Assembly (NCBI RefSeq): GCF_037392515.1
Contig: NC_090295.1
Coordinates: 18,368,001-18,432,000 of the forward strand
Source: Haliotis asinina
Taxonomy: Eukaryota > Mollusca > Gastropoda > Lepetellida > Haliotidae
Direction of reading: 5' to 3'
Length of the DNA: 64,000 nucleotides
Shown: one piece after another, positions 37,301-46,859 of the stretch
Position numbering within the stretch: the first letter of the stretch is position 1
Layout of the letters: each line of letters starts with the position of its first letter
Translations under genes and position numbers: made by a program
Notes under the pieces: model-generated
What the model was told of the DNA's origin: nothing
Seen by the model: the letters and a program-made list of their open reading frames with translations, nothing else
Database searches by the model: none

Positions 37301-40300
37301 CCACACTGAAAAACTCAGCTGAAACAAATCGGGGATTCAATCTAAGGGACATAACTCTGCATAATGACTGCTACATGTCTGCCCATCAAGAACATCCACT
37401 AAGCAATGTTTGTTTCTACTTATATGAAAGATTAAGCAATGTATCCCTTGATAGTTGACAACAATATGATACCATCCATATCATCAATAATGTGATAGGA
37501 TCTAACGTTCTTGTCACACAAAGAACAAAATGCTGATATCTGTAGATCTGACATTTCATATGATATCGCAACTGATGAACAACTTACAATCTGCAAATTA
37601 TGGAACAACTCTATATACAAATTATTGCGATGTTTTGAGAACCATTTTCTGGCACACTATATTAACTGGGACAAAGAATTAATTTTCTCTGTATAAAATT
37701 ACAATCAAGTAGCTGTTGAAAACTTAGCTGCGTCAAAATAAAAAAGTTGATCTCAAACCACATTTCCCTCTGAAGAAACCTGAAAGTTAGTTGATAGCTC
37801 CAAAAGGGTTATGGTTATTTACTTCAAGACCCATGAAGGTCCCGGGGTAGAATAGGCCTTCAGCAAGCCATGCTTGCCATAAAAGGCGACTATGCTTGTC
37901 GTAAGAGGCGACTAACGGGATCGGGTGGTCAGGCTTGCTGACATGGTTGACACATATTGTCGTATCCCAATTTCTTAGATCAATGCTCATGATGTTGATC
38001 ACTGGATTGTCTGGTCCAGACTGTTTATTTACAGACAACGCCATTTAGCTGGAACATTACTGATTGCGGCGTTGAAAAAACAAGCAACAACATATATAAT
38101 TCCACTGTATCTCACTGGCCATTAGTCGAAATGTCCACACAAAATACGTTGCTCCATAGAGCAGCCGCTGTTGACAAAAACTCACAGATTTGACTTCATC
38201 AAGGTAAAGTCTTTTCACTGAGTATGGACAGGACGTCTCAATCGTCTGTGGACAGTCCATGCAACGAGATGCTGCCCCTACCGGCTGAAAACAATATTTT
38301 TTAAAAGACTGAATGATAAAATATGGTATGACAGGAAGGATATACGACACATGTTCATCCTAAATACACGTAAATACATCAAACATGCATGCACAAGTAT
38401 ACAATCCGGCTTTGGAATTGAAGCAGTTATCCAAATCTGAGAAGTCTTAAATTTCACAACAGTATCAGTGAAGACCGATGAAAGAAAAGATTGAATATCT
38501 GAAAACGGACACAACTGATGTAAACTGACCATGGAGTTGTGTATGTTCAAAGACGGCTTTTCACACTGATGTACTTTGCACATATAACAGGCATTGAGTA
38601 ACCATTCATGATTTGTGCCTAGTGGATGATGATGATTTATAAGGCAAAGCATGAACAACATGAATGATCTCCCCAAACTAATATACACAAAGTGACACCA
38701 CCGCCCCCTCCCCATTCACCCCAAACCACACCCCTCCTGTCACATACGACATGAATGCCCCACCTACCCCCTTCCCAATCATTTAAAACTGAATATTGTA
38801 CCATTACTATGTACAAAACTGCTGGCGTTTTAGTTCATGGGTACAAAATTGGTGCCCAACCCCCACCTTTTTTGAGAAAGTACATTTTTAAAGTACATTG
38901 AATTAGCTTATAATCCTCTGGAGTTCTGTAGACATCAAATGACCTATTTAAATGAATAGTGGCTACCACATTCATCTCCCACAAGCAAAGTAGCTGACTG
39001 CCACAAAAATCTAGTTTCTACCCTTGCTGAGCTATGCTGGATTTTATGTGCTCAACTGCAGGATTTTTAGATGCCAGCAGGAGTTTTGTCTCTTCTACTG
39101 ACCAAAATCCACCTTTCATGTTACTGGCAATATGAACATGCTCAGTCAAGATGATCTGACTGAAAATCAAGATCTATTTTGCGATTAAAACTTGTCTCAA
39201 CAAACAAAGAGCATCAACTCACTTGAAACAAAAAAATCATAAAAAACATTAAGAAAATATCAGTCTACGCCCTGTTGACAATTAGAATGCTTGGCAAATC
39301 CTGCAGTCAACTGAAATTTAACTAGATGTTGATGTCATTACATGATTTTGTTTGTACAGACTCATAAGTCCAACCAAAGATAACTCTAAAATTCCAGCCG
39401 CAATGGACCAGTGGAAAAGAGGACTTTCATAGAAAGTTATCTCCCTTGCTTCAAGAGGATGTGGTTATTGTCATTTGACTCCTCTGTTTGACCAATCAGA
39501 AGCACATAATGACCGAATAATATGAATAATGCAGTGCAGGGACTGTGAAACAGACTAATGACAGTCAGAGCGGTGATAAGAGTTGTACAATAAGGACCTG
39601 TGAAGATCCGGACTGGAACTGGTCTTCAGTCACCCATGTTTGTTATAAGAGGTGGTAGTCAGGGTCGCTGACTTGGTTAACATGTGTTATTGCATCCAGC
39701 TGGGTAGATTAGTGTTCATGTTGTTGATCACTGGGTCGTCTGTTCTAGACTCAGTTATTTACCGACCGATGCCATATTGATGGCACATTGCTGATTGCAG
39801 CCTTAAACAACAAACCACCCATTGTATGGCAAGCGCGGGTTGCTGAAGGCCTGTTCTATCCCGGGGATCTTCACGGGTCTTAACAGACATGGTTTATAAC
39901 CTGCATCCCTGATGTATAACAATGTACCATAACCTACATCCCTGATGTATAACAATGTACCATAACCTGCATCCCTGATGTATAACAATGTACCATAACC
40001 TGCATCCCTGATGTATAACAATGTACCATAACCTGCATCCCTGATGTATAACAATGTACCATAACCTGCATCCCTGATCTATAACAATGTACCATGACCT
40101 GCATCCCTGATGTATAACAATGTACCATAACCTGCATCCCTGATGTATAACAATGTACCATAACCTGCATCCCTGATCTATAACAATGTACCATGACCTG
40201 CATCCCTGATGTATAACAATGTACCATAACCTGCATCCCTGATGTATAACAATGTACCATAACCTGCATCCCTGATGTATAACAATGTACCATGAACTGC

Positions 40301-43300
40301 ATCCCTGATGTATAACAATGTACCATAACCTGCATCCCTGATGTATAACAATGTATCATAACCTGCATCCCTGATGTATAACAATGTATCATAACCTGCA
40401 TCCCTGATGTATAACAATGTACCATAACCTGCATCCCTGATCTATAACAATGTACCACGTCCTGCATCCCTGATGCCTGATGTATAACAATGTACCATAA
40501 CCTGCATCCCTGATGTATAACAATGTGCCATAACCTGCATCCCTGATGTATAACAATGTATCATAACCTGCATCCCTGATGTACAACAATGTACCATAAC
40601 CTGCATCCCTGATGTATAACAATGTACCATAACCTGCATCCCTGATGTATAACAATGTACCATATCCTGCATCCCTAATGTATAACAATGTATCGTAACC
40701 TGCATCCCTGATGTATAACAATGTATCCACCTTATCCTCTTTCCGGAAATGGCTGAGGTTTCCAAATGATGAGATACGCTGACATTTCTTCTCCCCCATC
40801 CAACACTTGATCAGGTCCACATCGTGACAACACTTTGCCAACAGACAATTAGAACTCTCCTCCTCATTTCGCCAGTTCCCTCTGACGTAGGAATGTTGAA
40901 AACGCCAGAAACCAACCTGAATTGGAATTTCTGTCAAGCTATGTTTTTTTAAACATCAATATTTCACTACCTTGTGTTTAGATGCCATCAAAAACTATCC
41001 TGGCTCTCCAAAGGTAATTTAGATGTTGTCTGTCCTAATTGTCATGATCATTTGCTACCGACAACATTTACAACAAACACATGCAGATGGGTGACCCCGC
41101 CCCAAAGACAAAAAAAAAAAAAAACAACAATAAAAAAAAGGAAAAAAAAGAACACACACACAAAACAACAACAAACAAACAAAAAAAAAAAAAAAAAGAA
41201 AATAAAGAAAAAAAGGAACAACCCCCCAAAAATAACACAAACAAAACAAAAAACAAAACAAAACAAAAACAAAACCCAAAAACCAAAAAACCAAACCAAA
41301 TCAAATAAAACAAAAAAACAACAAAAAACAAACAAACAAGACCCCCCCAAAAAACAAACAAACAAACAAAAAAAACAAAACAAAACAAAACAACAACAAC
41401 AAAAAACAAAACAAACAAACAAACAAAAAACAATATAAAAAACAACATAAAAAACAACATAAACAAAACAAAAACAAAAAACATTGCACATAAAATGTGC
41501 TCTACATAATTAATGCTCATTCAATGCAGAGGTTGAAATACCTTTACGACTGGGAGTGCACTCAGAAGAGTGGCCCATGTCATATCACCTACCCTGATCA
41601 ATTTTCTACAATACCATTCATAAGATTAGAAAGTTTACTGGACACCGGTACAGCGCCATATGCATATCTGCTTGCCTGACAGAAAAAACACACTGGACTA
41701 TGGTGTCGTGCAGTGGGTTTTTTCCACCCCAAGCAATGGTAGCTGCTTGAGAGCTATGTCTCTCTCATGAATGCTTATCCTTCTGCTAGGGTCACTCAAA
41801 GCATTTACCTGGCAGATGATCCTCATTTTCACTTAATTTCATTGGATGTTGTCTGTTGTTTCATCGATTGTACAAAAGAACGTCAGTCCTCAGCTGTTGA
41901 GTGAGTGAGTGAGTGAGTGGGTGGGTGAGTGCTTGAGTGAGGATGTTTTTTCCCTGCTTGTGGGCTTCACATATTGTATCCATGTGCTGAATCAAATGCT
42001 TTTACTATTTGGCAAAACATCCTCCCAAACATCTATTGTAAGCATGTTTAGTATGTGGGTTACAATCACCACGAACCTTGCAGATTGCCATTTCTACAAT
42101 TAGCAAACACAAAAGGGTGCGGAAAAGCATAAGATAAGTTTAGAACAAATATGTGCAAAGATTTCAACACATGCAAATGAAACAAGCACTGTAATGAAAA
42201 AGAAATGCAAACAAAGCAAATATCCAACTTTCAGATTGTTGGCTTGATAAAGTCTGCAAAGAAAGACAGTAACGTTTTTTGCAATACCTTATCCGCCTTT
42301 GTAAAGTGTAGGATTCCCAAACTTGAGAAATTTAGCCTCCCCAAACCAGTAACTGATTAGGTTGACATCAGGGCAACACTTGGCAAGCAGAGAGTTTGAA
42401 CTCTTATTCGCATTGCGCCAGTTCCCGCGAACATACGAATGTGCAAAATGCCAGAAACCAACCTGGTTAAAAACAAACACATACATTCATTAAATATGGG
42501 AAAGCAGTAATATGTACAGAAACCATGATGTTTTTGCGTGGCAACTAAACACAATCACACTTCACAACACATAGATGAAAATATAACAAAAATTCTATTT
42601 TGCATAAAGAAAACTGCAAACACAGCTATTACTTTTAAGCATGGCGAACATGAAAGTGCAAAACCGCATGCGGCATAAATTTCTGTAGACGTTATCACAA
42701 AATGAATCGAACTGTATTTGACTAACCTTTCAAACACAGGAACAAGTTGTCAACATGATTACAAGAGTTATCTCCCTTTGTTCACAGACCTCAGTTCAGC
42801 CAAACAAATATTTCACCCACAGGGAACGAAATTCAATTTTGCTTTAAATCAGTTTTTTTGGCAAATGACTGCAGGGAGAGTAAATTCAAAGTTAAAAAAG
42901 GTAACTTAGTGACTTCTTAATTAAATGAAAACAAACAAAAAGAGCTTTGGGAAAAGTGTCACATTTACATTATAAAGCTTGATGTCTTTAGAAACAGAAA
43001 TACAAGACAAATAATCTAGCAACTGGTATCAATAAAGCAAATACAGAATTGAAACAAAGACTTCCATCAATTCATAGATACATACCGTATTCAACATATT
43101 TAGCACCTCACCCTAAGCTGATAAAAATTCAAAAGGAGTGATTAATAGGATATGAAAAGAAACAGGGGCACAAATTAGGATTAGGCCTAAACTAATATAA
43201 AACATCAATCAACATATATCAACATAAGCAATCAACAGAGATTGCCTCACATCGCGAACACATCCTTTCTTCTAAATTCCCACTCACCCCAGTAATCTAT

Positions 43301-46300
43301 ATTACGTCTTTCAGTTGTTGATCAGTAAAAAAATTGAATGTCAAAATTTGTACAGAGGCATGGGTAGGGAACACTCTACATTTATAAGAGGAAGTGCTTA
43401 TTAAGGAGGTGACACTAAATACGTCAAATATCGTACACGTTCTAAATACATACAAGAGCATAGATTGTAAACTACCTACCGGGTCTGTGTGCTGTATATT
43501 GACCACGTCCCCTATCCTGCCGCTAGTGATGACCTCCTTAATCTTCTTGGCCCACGGAACATACCGTAGTACATGACACACAGCCAACCATACATTGTAC
43601 GGCTTGCATGTGCTCACAATCTCACGGCAGTCAGCCTCTGTAGCCTAACATTGACCAAAACAAACATATAGACTTCGTACAAACAACATTTGTGTGAATA
43701 TTTATTTCTAAAAAACATCCAAACTAATTCAAATTCCTTAAACAGAAATAATATTCATGTGTCTCTACCAAAATGTGTGTGAAAAATATAATGGGAATAC
43801 ATTTTCGTTTAGTATTTAAAGTAACAGTAAGCTGATTTCGAACTGCCTGTTTGTAATACGGTTCCAATTCTTTCCAACACCCAACTATCAACATGCCCCC
43901 ATATTCTTCACATATTTGAACCAATGATCTAACTTTTAAACAAATTAAAGTCACTAACTGCTAACAATCTTCCACCCGGTCCATTCATCTTGAATATTTG
44001 CCTTCAAAATCTATTCCAAAAGTCCATCTTGTCTGATCTGAGAGAGAGGATTTTATCATAATTCCTGTCTTTTTCTTGTGTACAGCAAATTAGTGAGAAG
44101 GATGGCAATATATGGACGAGCAAATTCTTTGTTACAGTGAGAACACTTTTTGTATGTTGTAAAACCATTATCAAGCAAGTGACTTATTGTGATCCTTCTT
44201 TATTGATCCAACTTCTAAAGGTGTCCCAAAGAAGTTAGAAGTCTGTGGAACTTACGAGAAGCTAGGAGGATGTTTTCATATTGGTTTCAACAAAGATTTG
44301 CCATTGCCATTGTGAATGTAGGGCCCCAGGTTATGTAGAATCAATATCATCGTCACAGACAGCACATGCACTAGCCATGCACGAGTGTAATGTTGGCACT
44401 TGTGACTACACTCTCTGAGCAATGCTTTGAGTAGAACATACTTACAGCTATTGGTTTCTCCAGCAGAATGTGATAGCCCTTCTTGGCAAAGGCTATAGCA
44501 GGATCCTGAAGGGGCAAGATATTTGATGAGTATTTTGCTCATCATGTGAGTGAGTTTAGTATGCGAGCAATATCACGGCAGGGGACACCAGACATGGGCT
44601 TTACGCACTCTACCCATTTCAGCGTGACAAGCGGATGCTTCAACCACTAGGCTACCCCAATGTCCCGATACCTTTGTAGGAAAACTAGTGGTTGGTGGTA
44701 TGGGCAGCAATAACCATGGTAACACACATGTAGGATAGTTTAGTTTTGGTTTGGTATCGCTCTCAGCAATATTCCAGCTACAGTGGTCTGTAAATTATTG
44801 AGTAATTAAATCCAGTGATCAACAATATGAGCATTGATCTTCGTAACTGGGATATGGTGACATGTGACCACCCGACCCTGAGGGTCTTAAGTAAGATGGT
44901 TCAACGTTGGTATGATTGTTCTCGGCTCTGTTCACAAGCATGTACTGTTTGCACAATGGTCTAGAGAACACATGCTCTAGTTGAATTTGCCAACTTTGGA
45001 ACAAGCCATTGGAAAACTCAAATTTGCCGACTTGAGAGTAACAAACCTTATGGTCTCGGTCCACTGTTGTGATGATGACAAAGTCAGCAAACTTGTCTCT
45101 CTTGACTGCTTCACGCCAGTCTGTCAGTACAAAGTAATATGAAAATACAGCAACATTATCCCGATATTTTAACATGTGTGGACGCTCTTGTAAGTGAGTA
45201 TGGTTTTACTCCACTTTTAGCAATATTCTAGCAATATCACGACAGTGAACACCAGAAATGGGCTTCACACATTGTACCCAAGTCTGGACAAGACAGTTCT
45301 AACCTGGATGTTCAAAAGTCTCTTATCTTATTTAGGGGATATCAGACTGGGGTACTGTAAAACAACAAAATCTGGGCTTGAACCACCTACTTTCTACTCG
45401 CACACTTTGTCCAGGAAACCAAGAAGGCTACGCTAAGTAACTGATAAAGGTAATACTTGACAGAAAATGCCTTCAGAGGCTGTATAATCTGTGTTCCACA
45501 ATTGCATTTGTTCTCTTACCTGTGAAGACATTGCTTGCTGGGACATTGTTCCTTTCTTTGATTTGATTTCTCTGATACTCTCTGGGTTCAGCCAACCCAA
45601 CCACCTGACCAAAAACACCTTCAATCAATCTCCATAGAGAAATATGTTCTATTACCAACGAGGGCGAAAATGTCTGGGTTCATATTTTTCATACGTTGTG
45701 TTCTACATGCGGCGAAGACAGGTAGCCATCCTATGCTTGAAAAAGGTCTGGGTTTATTTTCCTTTATTTGACGACTTCGGTAATAAACAGAATATCATGT
45801 TTGTACAACATACTATGTGCTTTCATATGATATCCATAAATATGGGATAACACTTTCTAAATGGCTTTGTGTGTTCAAGTGGAAATGTTTTGGATATGTT
45901 GCCTTAAAACAACATCTAACCCTTTCATCTGAATCACATATTCAAGATTTGCATGTGCTGTATTAGGTTTACGTCTTTGATTAAGTCATAGCTCTGCCTC
46001 ATATGCAAAACACATGACATTTTAGGTTTGAGTGAGCTTCACAAATTATACCAATATGGTGAATTAAACCTGGGTCGTCACCGTGTCGAGCAGACGCTTT
46101 AACCGTTGGGCTACAACATGGCCCCAGATGTACAGGAACAGACTCTCCTACTTCACACAATGACTGTCCAGGCCAGACCCCCTGTCAACTACCCCCTACC
46201 CCACTGTCAACTCACCTTCATTCTGTCAGGGTACTGTTGTGCATAAGCTGCATATGTGCTTCCTCGACTACCTGCTCCAACAACAATACATGTCACCGCA

Positions 46301-46353
46301 CCAGTGTGCTGTTCTGGGTTCTCTCTCCTCAGCATGTTGATGAGTTTAGACAT
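22213..46353 (-). CDS. Gfo/Idh/MocA-type NAD(P)-dependent oxidoreductase, 12 coding exons
   Basis: Assembled from GT-AG sites and phase, the exons are 46353-46216, 45604-45520, 45120-45047, 44505-44446, 43644-43480, 40916-40731, 38284-38186, 36325-36197, 28110-28009, 25106-25046, 24061-23982 and 22341-22213. They total 1308 bases, 435 residues, with no frame conflict. The N-terminal Rossmann fold has GAGSRG at 26-31 and EKP at 115-117 (the usual dinucleotide-site lysine). The C-terminal half carries KCCHDVDL with His205 as a likely catalytic residue, a cysteine cluster (CMDC...CPYS) near 244-256 and the ending [14 protein letters not shown]. No signal peptide is seen, so it is probably cytosolic. 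Length fits the family; substrate unknown. An acceptor just before the ATG implies a non-coding first exon upstream. Confidence 0.92.
23982..24061 (-). CDS. Oxidoreductase exon 11, residues 367-393
   Basis: It follows ATCCTTCAG and encodes [12 protein letters not shown] and [15 protein letters not shown], ending at a GTAACT donor. Its first half is less conserved; its second half is the helix typical of the family C-terminus. Confidence 0.85.
24486..24626 (+). mobile_element. tRNA-head SINE in intron 10
   Basis: It has an A-box-like start (GGGGTAGCCTAAAGCGGTGG), a B-box (TGTTCGATTCC), the ATATTGCTAGAATATT core and an ACTCACTCACT tail. It is antisense to the host gene. Confidence 0.8.
25046..25106 (-). 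CDS. Oxidoreductase exon 10, residues 347-367
   Basis: It follows TTTTACAG and encodes [20 protein letters not shown] plus one base. The donor is GTAAGA, phase 1. Confidence 0.85.
25294..25448. mobile_element. Tc1/mariner-like MITE in intron 9
   Basis: A 155-base element has near-perfect terminal inverted repeats of about 57 bases (left contains TATGAAACTAAAAACCAATG, right its complement). It is flanked by TA dinucleotides at 25292-25293 and 25449-25450. There is no coding capacity. The superfamily is inferred from the TA duplication. Confidence 0.8.
25450..28008. other. Intron 9 remainder
   Basis: No exon or named element is supported. Open frames at 25534-25966 and 27049-27532 have no recognisable domain. 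Short hairpin-related stretches resembling the 2775-2839 repeat occur near 27437-27485 and 27945-27995. Confidence 0.5.
28009..28110 (-). CDS. Oxidoreductase exon 9, residues 313-346
   Basis: It follows TTTGTAG and encodes [20 protein letters not shown] and [10 protein letters not shown], the central beta-sheet of the C-terminal domain. The donor is GTGAGT. Confidence 0.9.
28520..29835 (+). repeat. Left terminal inverted repeat of Polinton-like element
   Basis: It aligns in reverse complement with 33690-35459 through many shared blocks, for example GATCCAAGTCTCGTGATCAT, TTCATGAATGTATTGTGTGC and GGAAAGAGTTGGAT. It is about 450 bases shorter than the right repeat. Confidence 0.8.
30640..31490 (+). 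pseudogene. Polinton-type packaging ATPase remnant
   Basis: Separate pieces show a P-loop ([20 protein letters not shown]), a Walker-B-like strand ([10 protein letters not shown]) and the following SHHKN and FLFVQNL motifs, typical of the FtsK/HerA-like ATPases of Polintons and adintoviruses. The region after the P-loop is present in two versions, a local duplication. It is broken and is not a functional gene. Confidence 0.7.
31687..32420 (+). pseudogene. Acidic and Lys-rich open frames of the Polinton-like element
   Basis: Two neighbouring frames, one of about 60 and one of 184 codons, lie after the ATPase remnant. The longer has an acidic N-terminus ([11 protein letters not shown]) and a basic C-terminus ([15 protein letters not shown]). 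Related sequence is in the second element at 60476-60865. I do not recognise a family; a minor structural protein is a guess. Confidence 0.5.
32503..32667 (+). pseudogene. Small basic 54-codon frame in Polinton-like element
   Basis: It reads [20 protein letters not shown] in its centre and is very basic. A homologous stretch occurs in the second element around 60300-60460, so it was part of the ancestral element. Role unknown. Confidence 0.5.
33424..33484. repeat. (CA)n microsatellite
   Basis: An interrupted CA run inside the Polinton-like element, just before its right terminal repeat. Confidence 0.85.
33690..35459 (-). repeat. Right terminal inverted repeat of Polinton-like element
   Basis: This is the partner of 28520-29835. 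About 1.3 kb of it (33690-34890) is also found, same family, at 58150-59470 in the second element. Confidence 0.8.
35469..36196. other. Intron 8 proximal segment
   Basis: AT-rich intron sequence between the Polinton-like element and exon 8. I see no gene or named repeat. Confidence 0.5.
36197..36325 (-). CDS. Oxidoreductase exon 8, residues 270-312
   Basis: It encodes [20 protein letters not shown] and [18 protein letters not shown], strongly family-like. The donor is GTGGGT. The next exon is 8.1 kb away because a Polinton-like element occupies the intron. Confidence 0.92.
36807..36862 (-). mobile_element. SINE 3'-end fragment in intron 7
   Basis: Only the GAGTGAGTTTATTTTTACGC tail region and the GCAATATTCCAGCTAT core are present. 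Confidence 0.6.
37828..38077 (+). mobile_element. SINE with CCGTGAAGG-type head in intron 7
   Basis: It runs from GACCCATGAAGGTCCC to the GCGGCGTTGAAAAAAC end. It is nearly full length but has lost the ACTC tail. It ends about 110 bases before exon 7. Confidence 0.75.
38186..38284 (-). CDS. Oxidoreductase exon 7, residues 237-269
   Basis: It follows TTTTCAG and encodes [11 protein letters not shown] and [15 protein letters not shown], the family cysteine cluster. The donor is GTGAGT, phase 0. Confidence 0.9.
38285..39639. other. Intron 6 distal part
   Basis: No exon is supported; a 145-codon open frame at 38278-38715 overlaps exon 7 and is not protein-like. Sequence near 39515-39620 (AATGCAGTGCAGGGACTGTG) recurs near 21985-22010, so it is an interspersed repeat. 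Confidence 0.45.
39640..39880. mobile_element. Broken SINE pieces beside the minisatellite
   Basis: A plus-sense degenerate middle-to-tail part (39640-39808) and a minus-sense head (39820-39880, ending CTTCACGGGTCT) lie next to each other. They are two fragments in opposite orientation. Confidence 0.6.
39895..40730. repeat. 33-bp minisatellite, ~25 units
   Basis: The unit contains CCTGCATCCCTGATGTATAA followed by CAATGTACCATAA. Variants differ mostly by single bases (GTACC/GTATC, GATGTATAAC/GATCTATAAC), and one unit near 40455-40485 has a short internal duplication. Because 33 is a multiple of three, several frames stay open (11-residue repeats such as [11 protein letters not shown]); these are not genes. 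The array ends exactly at the exon 6 donor. Confidence 0.95.
40731..40916 (-). CDS. Oxidoreductase exon 6 (6b), residues 175-236
   Basis: It encodes [35 protein letters not shown] and [13 protein letters not shown], all conserved in the family, with His205 as the likely catalytic residue. Its donor GTGGAT is the edge of the 33-bp minisatellite. Confidence 0.92.
41107..41486. repeat. A/C-only low-complexity tract
   Basis: For about 380 bases the plus strand is almost entirely A and C (AAACAAAACAAAC-type) with very few G or T. It lies in the intron between the two exon 6 copies. The long open frames it produces (Lys/Asn/Gln-rich, or Phe/Cys/Val-rich on the other strand) are artefacts of composition. 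Confidence 0.95.
41487..42287. other. Intron between the exon 6 copies
   Basis: No exon is seen. A (GAGT)n microsatellite lies at 41899-41940. The rest is unique-looking AT-rich sequence. Confidence 0.5.
42288..42462 (-). pseudogene. Decayed duplicate of exon 6 (6a)
   Basis: It starts with the same acceptor context and reads [17 protein letters not shown], closely matching exon 6 at 40731-40916. It differs at the active-site motif (KCCPDVNL instead of KCCHDVDL), lacks three codons and is out of frame by two bases near its end. An in-frame TAA therefore precedes the GTATTG donor, and 175 bases is not a multiple of three. It would truncate the protein if included, so it is a dying duplicate exon or a decay-inducing cassette. 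Confidence 0.85.
42463..43479. other. Intron upstream of exon 6a
   Basis: About 1 kb of AT-rich intron with no supported feature. Confidence 0.5.
43480..43644 (-). CDS. Oxidoreductase exon 5, residues 120-174
   Basis: It encodes [20 protein letters not shown] and [11 protein letters not shown], the start of the C-terminal dehydrogenase domain. The acceptor is TGTTAG and the donor GTAGGT, both phase 0. Confidence 0.92.
44446..44505 (-). CDS. Oxidoreductase exon 4, residues 100-119
   Basis: Sixty bases encode [20 protein letters not shown] with the family EKP motif. The donor is GTAAGT. A copy reading EKPMA is at 50654-50713. Confidence 0.92.
44550..44660 (-). mobile_element. tRNA-head SINE copy
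   Basis: It reads GCAATATCACGGCAGGGGAC then the complement of a tRNA-like head (CCACTAGGCTACCCC). Intron 3 of the host gene. Confidence 0.6.
44738..44890 (-). mobile_element. Degenerate SINE copy in intron 3
   Basis: It has the GCAATATTCCAGCTA core and CCAGTGATCAACAATATGAG middle of the CCGTGAAGG-head family. The head is lost. Confidence 0.6.
45047..45120 (-). CDS. Oxidoreductase exon 3, residues 75-99
   Basis: It follows CTGACAG and encodes DWREAV and [12 protein letters not shown], the strand that ends at the dinucleotide site. The donor GTTTGT is weak. Phase 1 in, phase 0 out. Confidence 0.87.
45190..45280 (-). mobile_element. tRNA-head SINE 3' part
   Basis: The core GCAATATTCTAGCAATATCA and the downstream segment ACACCAGAAATGGGCTTCAC are present; the head is missing. 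Confidence 0.55.
45520..45604 (-). CDS. Oxidoreductase exon 2, residues 47-75
   Basis: It follows GGTCAG, encodes [18 protein letters not shown] and ends at a GTAAGA donor in phase 1. This is the second strand-helix unit of the nucleotide-binding fold. Confidence 0.88.
46216..46353 (-). CDS. Oxidoreductase exon 1 (coding part), residues 1-46
   Basis: The ATG follows an acceptor (CCTTGCAG, exon from 46355). It encodes the Rossmann glycine motif [14 protein letters not shown]. The donor is GTGAG, phase 0. A near-identical copy is at 51381-51518. Confidence 0.9.
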
Positions 46354-46499
46354 TTCTGCAAGGATAGAAGCTGAAAATTAACATGGGGTAGGCAGGGTAG
46401 CCTAGTGGTTAAGGTTCATCGCAAAACCATAGTTACTCACCCCTCACGCAAATTATGATTATGCAATACCATTTAGAAAGTGATCAAATGTACAGTAGG

Positions 46500-46745
46500 A
46501 CATATTTGGGATTACACTTTCTTAGTAAAGTACAAATTCTATAACCCGCACCCTCACAGACAGGCACCAAATCGCCAGCACACAAAGTCCGTTGTGACTC
46601 GCAGTGGCTGAGAGGGCTAGATGACTGACTTTGTGTGCAGGCGATTAGATGCCTGACTCTGAGGGTGCGGGTTTCGAATCCCGGATGGGACTCAACCCCC
46701 AAAATACCAGAATTGTACTTTATTACGATAGTGTAATCCTACATA
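46500..46745. mobile_element. Fold-back tRNA-like SINE
   Basis: The central 46600-46680 resembles a Leu/Ser tRNA (A-box GTGGCTGAGAGGG, B-box GGGTTTCGAATCCCG). It is embedded in a long hairpin: outer arms GGATTACACTTTCTTAGTAA and its partner ending GTGTAATCC, inner arms around CCCGCACCCTCA. A copy is at about 51650-51895 in the duplicated segment. Confidence 0.65.
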
Positions 46746-46859
46746 GGACATGTTTCACTCAAATTATTTTCCACACTAGAAAACAAGAGTCATAAGAAGA
46801 TCATCCACCCTGCCCCACATATCTTAAAGAACAAATCATCGGGCAGTCCAGCTTGGTGC

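Noticed and set aside
38278-38715. 145-codon minus-strand open frame upstream of exon 7
   Set aside because: Exon 7 begins at a good acceptor at 38284 in a different phase; the upstream frame has no similarity to the family.
39803-40937. Long minus-strand frames of repeating [11 protein letters not shown] and [11 protein letters not shown]
   Set aside because: They arise because the minisatellite unit is 33 bases and lacks stops in those frames. Only 40731-40916, the oxidoreductase exon, is supported as coding.
40974-41520. Lys/Asn-rich and Phe/Cys-rich open frames of ~150 codons
   Set aside because: Products of the A/C-only low-complexity tract.
46600-46690. Apparent Leu/Ser tRNA
   Set aside because: It lies within a repeated fold-back element, duplicated at 51.8 kb, with mismatched arms; better explained as a SINE head.
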